NCBI RefSeq assembly: GCF_002019735.1
Contig: NZ_KV917378.1
Location: 2,816,869-2,880,868, forward strand
Length of the DNA: 64,000 nt
Direction of reading: 5' to 3'
Source of the DNA: Salipaludibacillus agaradhaerens
GTDB taxonomy: Bacteria > Bacillota > Bacilli > Bacillales > Salisediminibacteriaceae
Shown here piece after piece: positions 14,038 through 21,772 of this stretch. Position numbers and translations under genes: made by a program. Position 1 is the stretch's first letter; the number at the start of each line of letters is the position of its first letter. The notes beneath the pieces are model-generated. The model had not been told where the DNA came from. It saw nothing but the letters and a program-made list of their open reading frames with translations, and made no database searches.

Positions 14038-14166
14038 TCACTCATCATTTAACTCTCGCAAAAATGATATCTCTTTCATTGCTTTTTGCTGACGCTTACC
14101 AATCACCCACATATAACTTGCCATCAACAGCCACGTGATAGCATAGGCAGCAAATAAATAAGTCAT
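14038..14166 (-). CDS. ccmD: CcmD-like small membrane protein
   Basis: A 42-aa protein with one transmembrane segment (MTYLFAAYAITWLLMASYMW) followed by a basic helix (KRQQKAMKEI). GGAGG lies eight bases before the ATG. Size, topology and position just after ccmC are those of CcmD, which is known to help release haem-loaded CcmE from CcmABC. The sequence is too short for certainty by similarity, so the call rests on these features. Confidence 0.8.
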   Translation of the reverse strand: MTYLFAAYAITWLLMASYMWVIGKRQQKAMKEISFLRELNDE

Positions 14167-14179
14167 CTTCACGACCTCC

Positions 14180-14911
14180 TTAGCTAATCATTTTCTCCCG
14201 TTTTTTAGCTTTCATCGATTGGACATATAGATTTAGTTTCTCCACATACAGTCCCTTTTGTAAAAGCACAATATAAACCAGCGTAAGTGTCATCACAGTA
14301 AATATGAGGGTCACGAGCATACCTGGATCTAAGCCTCCTCCCGTCTCTGTCCCTTCTGAAACAACAACTGGGTGCAAGTTAGACTCCCACCATCTAATAG
14401 ACATGTAAACAATAGGAACATTGGCAAAGCCAATAATGCCAAATACAGCTGCCAACCTGGCGCGCTTTTGCCACGCCATATCCAAATTCCTCACCATAAT
14501 ATAAGCCACGTACATAAAAAACAAAATTAATGTGGTCGTCAATCGCGGCTCCCATGTCCACCAAGTATTCCACGCAGAACGAGCCCAAATCGGTCCAGTT
14601 GTTAATACAATGGCAGTAAAGACTACTCCGATCTCACCACTCACACCAGCAATCAAGTCAAAAGATCGTTTCTTTGTCACGATATAAAGCAAACTGAAAA
14701 TAAAAACAATAAAAAAGGCAAAAAACGCATTCCAAGCTGAAGCTACATGAAAATAAAAGATTTTCTGCACCGGACCCATAACCCTTTCAACAGGTGACCA
14801 TATGAACACGAGATATAACGATATGATTACCATTGGAATAGAAAGTAACAGTAGCACATTGTGTAGCTTGGATGGCGCTAGGTGAGATAGATCATGGTTT
14901 TTAACGGTCAT
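14180..14911 (-). CDS. ccmC: Haem-handling protein CcmC
   Basis: A 243-aa integral membrane protein of the HMP family with about six transmembrane segments. The periplasmic-side tryptophan motif is NTWWTWEPRLTT (WD of the usual WxWD is WE here), with candidate haem-ligand histidines in YFHVASAW and ESNLHPVV. CcmC is known to load haem onto CcmE. GGAGGT precedes the ATG at 14911; a longer open frame upstream overlaps ccmB and is unlikely. Two bases separate it from ccmB. Confidence 0.93.
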   Translation of the reverse strand: MTVKNHDLSHLAPSKLHNVLLLLSIPMVIISLYLVFIWSPVERVMGPVQKIFYFHVASAWNAFFAFFIVFIFSLLYIVTKKRSFDLIAGVSGEIGVVFTAIVLTTGPIWARSAWNTWWTWEPRLTTTLILFFMYVAYIMVRNLDMAWQKRARLAAVFGIIGFANVPIVYMSIRWWESNLHPVVVSEGTETGGGLDPGMLVTLIFTVMTLTLVYIVLLQKGLYVEKLNLYVQSMKAKKREKMIS

Positions 14912-14913
14912 TT

Positions 14914-15606
14914 TTACACCTCCAACACATAGTCGAACAATAAAAATCCTGCGGCAAAAAATATGACATCGTAAGCTGCTATCAACTGAAGCCAACTTAA
15001 TACATCTTGAGTTCCTTCCTGTCCTATTAATACGATTCGAGTTGCTTGAACACCAGCTATCACAACCGGCATTACAAGTGGAAATAATAACACTGGTAAC
15101 AGTATCTCACTGCTTGTTGCATGAGCTACGAGCGCAGCAAGTAACGTCCCCACAGCAATGAAACCAAAGGTCCCCAGAGAAATAATTATTAACAGATATC
15201 CTAGTCCCATGTAATCTACTACGTGAAAATCAAATAAAATGAATAACAGCGGAATAGAGATAAGTTGAACGATCAGAACAAATACAAAATTGGCAAGACA
15301 CTTACCTAAATAAATACTAGCTGGGTCCACTGGAGCAGCCATTAACCCATGAATGTTATCATGCTGCTGTTCAGCCATAAAAGAGCGATTTAACCCAATA
15401 ACGCCAGAAAAAATCGTCATCACCCATATCATTCCTGGAACGAGTGCTTGCACAGCCTGATTTGAGGGGTCAAACGCAAAGCTGAACGTGACGATAACAA
15501 GCCCAGAAAATATAAGCATTGCTGATAACGTTTGCTTTGTCCGCCACTCCATAGAAAGATCTTTCCATGCAATGACTAAGGCAGGCTTTAATAACGTTCT
15601 CAGCAT
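14914..15606 (-). CDS. ccmB: Haem exporter subunit CcmB
   Basis: A 230-aa permease with about six transmembrane segments and the CcmB pattern (IAWKDLSMEWRTKQTL near the start, GLMAAPVDPASIYLGK in the middle, LPVLLFPLVMPVVI near the end). It pairs with the ATPase CcmA; the complex is known to drive release of holo-CcmE. Its ATG lies inside the end of ccmA (seven-base overlap), which suggests translational coupling. Confidence 0.92.
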   Translation of the reverse strand: MLRTLLKPALVIAWKDLSMEWRTKQTLSAMLIFSGLVIVTFSFAFDPSNQAVQALVPGMIWVMTIFSGVIGLNRSFMAEQQHDNIHGLMAAPVDPASIYLGKCLANFVFVLIVQLISIPLLFILFDFHVVDYMGLGYLLIIISLGTFGFIAVGTLLAALVAHATSSEILLPVLLFPLVMPVVIAGVQATRIVLIGQEGTQDVLSWLQLIAAYDVIFFAAGFLLFDYVLEV

Positions 15607-16301
15607 GTTATCTTCTTCCCTGCATACAATGTTTGAATCCATTCAACGGGACGCCCAACTATATTCTCGTCTTGAGAAATTTTCCCTTTTTTTAACACGA
15701 CAACTCTGTCACATACACCATTTATTTGATAAAAATCATGAGTGACCATAATCAAAGTGACGCCAATAGTCTTCAACTTTAGAAGTAACTCATTTAAAAA
15801 GGCAACCCCTTGTTGATCTAGGCCTGTATGGGGTTCATCTAATAGCAAGATTTCAGGATCATGGAGGAGCGACCGAGCAATCGCAAGTCGTTGGATCATC
15901 CCCCGTGAAAATAAACGCACTGGCTCGTGCTTAAAAAAAGAGAGCCCCACAGCATCAATCAGATGATTAATTCTTTCATCTGGGTTTGCTATATTATACA
16001 AGCGAGCAAAAAACTGCAGATTCTCGATCGACGTAAATGCCTCATAAAGAAAACTGCGATGACCAAGGTAACCAATAAGTTTTCGGTTCGTGTAATCTTC
16101 TTTTTTCATCACCTGGCTATTGATAACGACTTCTCCTGACGTTGGTTGAAGTAAACCGGCTGCAATTTTCAACCACGTACTTTTGCCAGCACCGTTTGAT
16201 CCCAATAGGGCCACGGCCTCCCCTCGTTTCACGGATAAGTCAACACCTCGGAGAACCAATTTATCACCTAGCGATTTGGTTATTTGCCGTGTCTCTATCA
16301 T
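15600..16301 (-). CDS. ccmA: ABC ATPase CcmA
   Basis: A 233-aa ATP-binding subunit. Walker A is GSNGAGKST, the signature is FSRGMIQR (an SRG variant of LSGGQ, common in CcmA), Walker B is ILLLDEPHTGLD, and the switch histidine is in MVTHD. Together with CcmB and CcmC it forms the ATP-driven haem relay. Of two adjacent ATG codons the second has the better spacing from AGGAGG. Overlaps ccmB. Confidence 0.92.
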   Translation of the reverse strand: MIETRQITKSLGDKLVLRGVDLSVKRGEAVALLGSNGAGKSTWLKIAAGLLQPTSGEVVINSQVMKKEDYTNRKLIGYLGHRSFLYEAFTSIENLQFFARLYNIANPDERINHLIDAVGLSFFKHEPVRLFSRGMIQRLAIARSLLHDPEILLLDEPHTGLDQQGVAFLNELLLKLKTIGVTLIMVTHDFYQINGVCDRVVVLKKGKISQDENIVGRPVEWIQTLYAGKKITC

Positions 16302-16319
16302 CATTTTCCTCCTCTTTAG

Positions 16320-16715
16320 CTAAGTCATAAAATCATTAAGCTTTTTTTTAATTTCATATAAATACTCTCTGTACTGCCTTGACTTTAACTCATATTCGGC
16401 TTCTGTTATTTTCCCTTCGTGATAGAGCGTATCTATCTCTAACAGTTTGTTTAACGTTATTTTTTTCTTTGTCATGAGCTGTTGGAACCTTTTTTCTTCA
16501 TCCGTGTTTTCCCACGTTTCTTTATTAGATTTGGCTTTATGTTTAAAATGAATTGCCAAACAAGCTCCTGTGATGATTATCATGAGGAAAATAGCGGTCA
16601 TAAGATGAGGCTCAAAACGATTGAGCGGTGACGTATACCACATTTTCATATGACCTTCAGGGTGAAAATTAGGGGTATACACAGGGGGGACAGAAGCTCC
16701 TAACCAATCCAGCAT
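16320..16715 (-). CDS. Ccm-associated membrane protein with CcmI-like helical tail
   Basis: A 131-aa protein with one transmembrane segment (about residues 40-58) and a cytoplasmic or external charged region. The C-terminal helices read LLEIDTLYHEGKITEAEYEL, the same G-K-[IV]-x-E-x-E-Y pattern as in the next gene and in the first gene of the operon. This pattern resembles the N-terminal helical segment of CcmI/CycH and SHOCT-like helices. No enzyme motif is seen. It sits 18 bases before ccmA and three bases after its neighbour. Function is inferred only from the operon. Confidence 0.6.
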   Translation of the reverse strand: MLDWLGASVPPVYTPNFHPEGHMKMWYTSPLNRFEPHLMTAIFLMIIITGACLAIHFKHKAKSNKETWENTDEEKRFQQLMTKKKITLNKLLEIDTLYHEGKITEAEYELKSRQYREYLYEIKKKLNDFMT

Positions 16716-16718
16716 AAG

Positions 16719-17087
16719 TTACTCCCCCTTTCGCTGTGTCTGCAATTCCTCTAATTCCTTGGTTATCTCAAGGTCATACGTGGCTTCCGTTTGATGGGGC
16801 CCCTTTTTACCCTTGTGTTCTACTTCTGCATAGGCCTCCTCTTTTAATAAGGTAACCGCTATTTTTTCATATTGAGACTTTAACTTGTCATACTCACTCT
16901 CAGGCACTTTGCCCATGTTATATTCCATATCAAGTTCATTAAGAGTTGCATAGATTTGCTCTAGTGTAATCGTATCTAGATCATCCTTGAGTGAACCGGC
17001 CTGCCATTCTTTTTGCGATGCAAAAAATGGTTGAATAACGAGGTAGAGACAAAGGCCAATAAGAAGAGCACCCACCACATACGCCAC
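16719..17087 (-). CDS. Ccm-associated CcmI-like membrane protein
   Basis: A 122-aa protein that starts with GTG, has one N-terminal transmembrane segment (YVVGALLIGLCLYLVI) and a helical tail with LNELDMEYNMGKVPESEYDK. This order of one helix in the membrane followed by the helical motif resembles the N-terminal part of CcmI, an apocytochrome c chaperone, but the TPR domain of full-length CcmI is absent. It may therefore be a short CcmI substitute. Placement between ccmH and the next similar gene supports a role in cytochrome c assembly. Confidence 0.6.
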   Translation of the reverse strand: MAYVVGALLIGLCLYLVIQPFFASQKEWQAGSLKDDLDTITLEQIYATLNELDMEYNMGKVPESEYDKLKSQYEKIAVTLLKEEAYAEVEHKGKKGPHQTEATYDLEITKELEELQTQRKGE

Positions 17088-17189
17088 TAAAAATCACATC
17101 CTTTCATTGAAAATGAATGTTTACAAACTCTTTTTACTATCCTATTGAGTCTTGTTAACAATTCCTTGTATATAAGTCATCGAACATCG

Positions 17190-17693
17190 TTAAAGATGGT
17201 GACGTTTCTCCTCTTCAATGAGTGCTTTCATGATGTCATTCTCAGTACTGTCTTGAGATACACCCTTCTCCTGCCCTTCTCTCGCTTCATCTGTTAATTG
17301 TTTATGGCCTTTCACTTGTCTCGTTACTCGTATAATAAATGCCGTTGTTCCTGCTCCTAAGGCGATAAAAGGAAGAATCCATGCGAGGAGACTAAATCCT
17401 GTTTTATTCGGTTCACGAAATCCCTGTTCTCCATACATGGCTTCATAGTCAGCAAGAATATCCTGTTTACTAAAGCCCTCATTAAGCATTTCTGCAATTT
17501 CCTCATAATAGCGTTGCATCGTCGTACACGTGGCTAGATCATGTTCGCTGTGTCCTTCCATAGCTAAGTGACTGGCAATGTCCTTCACTTCAGGAGAGTT
17601 GATCGTATAAATATCCTGACTTTGTACATGATTATAGGTTGGCATCATAATGAATAGAAGTATGCAAACGAGCAGCCATCGCCTTCGAATCAT
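17190..17693 (-). CDS. ccmH: CcmH-like protein with a single cysteine
   Basis: A protein of about 167 aa: signal peptide, a short helical domain, and a transmembrane segment at FSLLAWILPFIALGAGTTAF. The layout and FSKQDILADYEAMYGEQGF fit CcmH/CycL. The known family has L-R-C-x-x-C; here the equivalent is LATCTTMQ, so the second cysteine is methionine. A one-step thiol exchange with apocytochrome would then differ from the classical mechanism. The start is uncertain (ATG at 17693 or GTG at 17702), as the ribosome binding site is weak. Confidence 0.7.
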   Translation of the reverse strand: MIRRRWLLVCILLFIMMPTYNHVQSQDIYTINSPEVKDIASHLAMEGHSEHDLATCTTMQRYYEEIAEMLNEGFSKQDILADYEAMYGEQGFREPNKTGFSLLAWILPFIALGAGTTAFIIRVTRQVKGHKQLTDEAREGQEKGVSQDSTENDIMKALIEEEKRHHL

Positions 17694-17747
17694 ATTTATC
17701 ACATCCGATCTTGCTATTTTAATTTTCAGCCACCCCTTTGGACAAAG

Positions 17748-19727
17748 TTAATACACATTTCTTTCAGGACCAGTGTATCGCGGGTTAACCTGGCCATATC
17801 GACCACCCCATATAGCAAAGACAGCTCCTAAAACAAGGACAAAACTACCGATCCAAATCCACTGAACGAGGGGGTTAATTTTCACTTGAAATGTGGCACG
17901 TCTGTCCTCCTCCCAGCCGCTTAAAACCACATATAAATCTTCACGGAGTGTACTCCGAACCGCTACTTCCGTTGAAGGCTCCTCCCAATTTAAATAAAAG
18001 ACACGTTCTGGATAAATATAACCGAGATCTCGACCATGTTTTTCAATGGCTAATCTAGCAAATACACTCTCATTGACGCCATCACTTCGCTGCCCTAGCT
18101 GCTCATACGTAAGCGTATAATCACCGATTGTCAACGTTTCACCTATAGCTAATGTGTCCATACGTTCAACATCAAAATTAGCGCCTACAATACCGAAAGC
18201 GATTAAAGCGATGCCTAAATGGACGATGTAACCTCCATAGCGACGCCGACTTCGAATCATTAAACGAAATAATGCCACAGGTACGGCCTCTTTTGTTACG
18301 TGGCGTCTTGCTCTTGTTCTACGAATAAATTCCACAAGATGAGTTAATATCATAAACGTGATAATGGTAAACCCGAGGACAGGATAAGCGTCTTGTACTC
18401 CCATAACTACAATAACAATAGCGACAGCAACACTGATAATAGCCGGGATGAGGAATTTATCTTTTATATTCTTAAAGCTTGCACGCTGCCATGCAATAAG
18501 GGGACATATTGCCATAAGAAACAAGAGCGAAAGTAAAATTGGTGACATCACTGTATTGAAAAATGGCACGCCAACCGTTACCTTTGTTCCCCGTACCGCT
18601 TCACTCACTAAAGGAAAAACGGTACCCCAAAAGACTGCAAATGTACCACCAAGCAGTATGAGGTTATTAATTAAAAATGAACTTTCCTTTGATACATAAG
18701 CTTCAAATTGCCCCGTATCCTTTTTTATTAATTGATAGCGGCTCATTAACAAGTACATAGAAAAAATAACCATAAATGCCATAAACACAAGGAAATAGGC
18801 ACCTAAATTCGTCTCACCAAAGGCATGAACCGATGTGAGAACCCCACTTCTCACAAGAAATGTTCCAAACAACGTTAGGGCATAAGATAGAATAATCAAG
18901 CTTAAATTCCATATCTTTAACATGTTTTTACGCTCTTGAATCATGACAGAGTGTAAATATGCCGTCACCGTAAGCCAAGGCATAAATGACGCGTTTTCTA
19001 CAGGGTCCCATGCCCAATAACCACCCCAACCAAGCTCTGTATAAGCCCAATAACCACCAATAACATTACCTAGTGTTAGAAATGCCCAGGCAATAATCGT
19101 CCACCTTCTCGTCATTTGAATCCAAAAAGCATCCATATTTTTTACAATAAGTGAGGCAATTGCAAAAGCAAATGGTACAGCCAGCCCCACATAACCTAAA
19201 TAAAGGGTGACAGGGTGGAAAACCATCCCTGGGTCTTGTAGCATTGGATTCAAGCCCCTTCCTTCCACTGGGGTATTCTCTAAGATGGCGAAAGGTTGGG
19301 TGACAAAGCTTAATATAAAATAAAAGAACATGATGTTTAATAAGAGGATACTTGTAATGTAGGGTGTCATGGGATTGCGCTTCATTTTTTTTGAAAAGGT
19401 AACCATCGCACTGTACATCGTGAGGAAAAATGTCCATAACAATAACGAACCTGCGTTACCCGCCCATAATGCGGCTAATTTATAGATGAGAGGTAAATCT
19501 GAGCTTGTATAGTGAGCCACATACTCAAATTGAAATTGGCTTGTTCCTAGTAGTACAAACATTAACACCATTGACAGACTGGCAAGAATAAAAATACCCA
19601 TCGTAGCACCTTTGCCACTGTCAATAAATCGTTGATCTTGTTTATTAATCCCAAGGATATACACGATAAAAGCATAGATGGATAAAAAGAAAGCCAGGTA
19701 GATGGTGATATTTCCGATTACATGCAT
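17748..19727 (-). CDS. ccmF: Haem lyase subunit CcmF
   Basis: A 659-aa polytopic membrane protein of the haem-handling family. The tryptophan-rich WWD motif is WGGYWAWDPVENASFMPWL. Four conserved histidines are visible in FHPVTLYLG, AYLHSVMIQ, TSVHAFGE and YIVHLGIA, and a large external domain precedes the last transmembrane segment. CcmF is known to ligate haem from CcmE to the CxxCH motif of apocytochromes. The start is the ATG at 19727; a GTG nine bases up overlaps the ribosome binding site. Confidence 0.95.
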   Translation of the reverse strand: MHVIGNITIYLAFFLSIYAFIVYILGINKQDQRFIDSGKGATMGIFILASLSMVLMFVLLGTSQFQFEYVAHYTSSDLPLIYKLAALWAGNAGSLLLWTFFLTMYSAMVTFSKKMKRNPMTPYITSILLLNIMFFYFILSFVTQPFAILENTPVEGRGLNPMLQDPGMVFHPVTLYLGYVGLAVPFAFAIASLIVKNMDAFWIQMTRRWTIIAWAFLTLGNVIGGYWAYTELGWGGYWAWDPVENASFMPWLTVTAYLHSVMIQERKNMLKIWNLSLIILSYALTLFGTFLVRSGVLTSVHAFGETNLGAYFLVFMAFMVIFSMYLLMSRYQLIKKDTGQFEAYVSKESSFLINNLILLGGTFAVFWGTVFPLVSEAVRGTKVTVGVPFFNTVMSPILLSLLFLMAICPLIAWQRASFKNIKDKFLIPAIISVAVAIVIVVMGVQDAYPVLGFTIITFMILTHLVEFIRRTRARRHVTKEAVPVALFRLMIRSRRRYGGYIVHLGIALIAFGIVGANFDVERMDTLAIGETLTIGDYTLTYEQLGQRSDGVNESVFARLAIEKHGRDLGYIYPERVFYLNWEEPSTEVAVRSTLREDLYVVLSGWEEDRRATFQVKINPLVQWIWIGSFVLVLGAVFAIWGGRYGQVNPRYTGPERNVY

Positions 19728-19766
19728 AGTACTCACCTACTTTTGCAAAATATGATTGCTACTCTA

Positions 19767-20222
19767 TTAGTCGTCATCGATGTTTAATTGCCTATCCATC
19801 TCACGGTGAATATCTGGATCATAGTCTTCAGGGTCCTCTCCTTCATAAACAGATGGACATCGCGTTTGAACTTTGTCCGCTTCAAAAATACCGTCTGAAG
19901 TGACATATCCATGTACAATGACAATCACATCATCCGAAAAATTATCAGGCTGTACACCATGGTAATAGACGGATAGTTTATGTCCCTCTTCATCTTGTAT
20001 ATCAAATTGCAGTTCAATAGCATCCGCATTCCAAACAACCGAGTTCTCTATTAAAAAACCCTCAGTGGTAATGTATTTCTCTTCATATTCCTTGCCATTT
20101 TCGTTTAAATGATTAATTGGCACTTCCGCTCCGCTAGATGTTGGAGTAGCAGTAATAAGTAAGACAAGTATGCTCATAAAGATAAGACTTCCAGCCAAAA
20201 TAACTTTCGTATTTTTTTTCAC
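19767..20222 (-). CDS. ccmE: Haem chaperone CcmE, C-x3-Y variant
   Basis: A 151-aa protein starting at GTG: one N-terminal transmembrane helix (residues ~7-25), then an OB-fold-like beta domain (VYYHGVQPDNF; VIVHGYVTSDGIFEADKV). In classical CcmE haem is bound by a histidine in HxxxY; here the same position is RCPSVY, with Cys122 and Tyr126. This C-x3-Y form is known from archaea and some bacteria as a variant System I. The tail is strongly acidic. The gene begins three bases after its upstream neighbour, whose last codons supply the GGAGG. Confidence 0.9.
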   Translation of the reverse strand: MKKNTKVILAGSLIFMSILVLLITATPTSSGAEVPINHLNENGKEYEEKYITTEGFLIENSVVWNADAIELQFDIQDEEGHKLSVYYHGVQPDNFSDDVIVIVHGYVTSDGIFEADKVQTRCPSVYEGEDPEDYDPDIHREMDRQLNIDDD

Positions 20223-20225
20223 TTT

Positions 20226-21245
20226 TCATTCCTCCTTCACTAATGATTTCGTTCGTGCTTGATTATACGTTTCTTCATCGATTTCTCCACGAATGAGTTG
20301 TTGCCTTAATGCTCTAATCTGTTCGGCTTCAACGTCCTTTGAGTCAGACGGTTTAATTGTTTCTATGTGATGTTTAGCACGTGCTCTAAAACCAAAGAAA
20401 ACAAATAAACTAGCAATAATAAGTGAGATACTAATCATAATGGCGCCTTCCAATTCAATAAGAGGTCGCGTTTCTCCTGCCGCTTCCCCCGAGGCATCAT
20501 TCGTTTGAAATTGTGCATGAATCTCATCATTAGGAACCATTTGGTTTTCTAATGCTTCCAAGGTTGTAAAATGATCAGCTTTATCATAAGAAATTAGAAA
20601 CGTAAATCCTTCTCCTTCCTCAGCCTTTTCTTTCTCAAAGGCATAAGCTGGAACACCAAACATTTCTAACTCTCGATCAGGTTCTTCAGATACCGTAAAG
20701 TCCTCTGATCCAAGAGGTTCAAAGATAATGATACTGACGTCATCAGCTCGCCTTTCAAGTTCATAATGATAAGAAAAAGTGTATGTGTCATTGGACACTT
20801 CATAAGGATCAATGAAGTACTCTATGACAAATTGATAATTATCGCTAGACGCTATGGACCCTTCTGTTTCCCACACAATCTCTTGAGCTTCAGTGTCTAC
20901 GGAAGCTTCCACATCGTGTACAATGCCTTCTTCATCAAAAATGCCGACCATAGATAATGTAAACATATGGTTATCGCTAGGAACTGGGACTCGTATTTCT
21001 CCATCATAGGAAGATTCGTTTTCATTTTCTAAGGTCCCATGCTGGCCAACAAGCACTGCTGGTCGTCCTTCTTCCCATCCATCAGGCTCCACATATTGTG
21101 GCATGACCTGAATAACCAATTCTTTGTATGTAAGCGTTGAATTTGCCATCTCATCTTGAGCTGAAGCGACCCCAAAAGTGAAAATGACGTTAAGAAAGCT
21201 AAGTAGGAAAGCAATTCCACATAACCTTGTACGTTGGAGCCCCAT
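20226..21245 (-). CDS. Ccm-operon exported membrane protein of unknown function
   Basis: A 339-aa protein: signal peptide (cleavage probably near VASAQDEM), an acidic beta-rich external domain of about 220 residues, one transmembrane segment (MISISLIIASLFVFFGF) and a charged tail with LRQQLIRGEIDEETYNQA. The tail repeats the helical motif of the two small operon proteins. No known family was recognised. It is the first gene of the Ccm operon, preceded by GGAGGGG, and could be a haem or apocytochrome handling factor; that is inference. Confidence 0.65.
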   Translation of the reverse strand: MGLQRTRLCGIAFLLSFLNVIFTFGVASAQDEMANSTLTYKELVIQVMPQYVEPDGWEEGRPAVLVGQHGTLENENESSYDGEIRVPVPSDNHMFTLSMVGIFDEEGIVHDVEASVDTEAQEIVWETEGSIASSDNYQFVIEYFIDPYEVSNDTYTFSYHYELERRADDVSIIIFEPLGSEDFTVSEEPDRELEMFGVPAYAFEKEKAEEGEGFTFLISYDKADHFTTLEALENQMVPNDEIHAQFQTNDASGEAAGETRPLIELEGAIMISISLIIASLFVFFGFRARAKHHIETIKPSDSKDVEAEQIRALRQQLIRGEIDEETYNQARTKSLVKEE

Positions 21246-21276
21246 AAAGCCCCTCCTTCCTTTTCATTGAAAGTTT

Positions 21277-21440
21277 TATTACAGACAGATAAATGTCCAT
21301 AAAACGTCTGGCTCAAAATAGAGAAGAAAACTAAATTTATTTAAGCGGCAGGTAACGGACGCTATGTCTTGATTCACGCAACGACCACTCAGTAGGATAA
21401 GAACGAAAACTCCTTTGATTGAAATGTCGTTTTATGTGGC
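21277..21440 (-). repeat. Interspersed repeat family 1, copy B
   Basis: On the minus strand the copy carries the blocks AAAACGAC, GTTCTTATCCTACTGAGTGG, GCGTGAATCAAGACATAGCG, TCCGTTACCTGCC, TCTATTTTGAGCCAGACG and ends near CTGTAATAA. It lies directly upstream of the first Ccm gene and would be part of that operon's leader if the promoter is further out. Confidence 0.75.
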
Positions 21441-21632
21441 ATTAATCTACAATAATCAAATCATTCACTTAGATGACCGCGTCCTCATAAAGCTGTATGT
21501 GGATAAAATCGCCTTTAGTCTACAATGGCTATTAGGTTAGAATAGTTATTCCATTTTTATCCTAGCATGTGTGCTCTCACTTTTTTCAGTAAAAAAATGA
21601 ACGGTCTGTGAAATTTTAAAAAATCCCTTAAA

Positions 21633-21648
21633 TGTGATTAACGTCACT
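21633..21648. promoter_or_regulatory. Crp/Fnr-type operator between the Ccm operon and the peroxidase gene
   Basis: TGTGATTAACGTCACT: a TGTGA-N6-TCACT near-palindrome matching the Bacillus Fnr/Crp-type consensus TGTGA-N6-TCACA. Fourteen of its bases recur with two changes upstream of nrfH (25331-25346). It is 125 bases from the peroxidase start and about 390 from the divergent Ccm operon start. A TATAAT at 21708-21713 may be the -10 of the peroxidase promoter. Confidence 0.6.
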
Positions 21649-21772
21649 AAATGGTAAATGTTTCAAAATGTTCACATTTTCAAAATTTATTCCTCGCAAA
21701 GCTTATTTATAATAATAATTAAAAAGGAGGTGTAAAAAAGTAATATCTATTTTATTTTGGGGAGGGTGACAC

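Noticed and set aside
21498-21506. A single perfect DnaA box TGTGGATAA far from oriC
   Set aside because: It stands alone; a nine-base match is expected by chance in a window of this size, and no cluster surrounds it.
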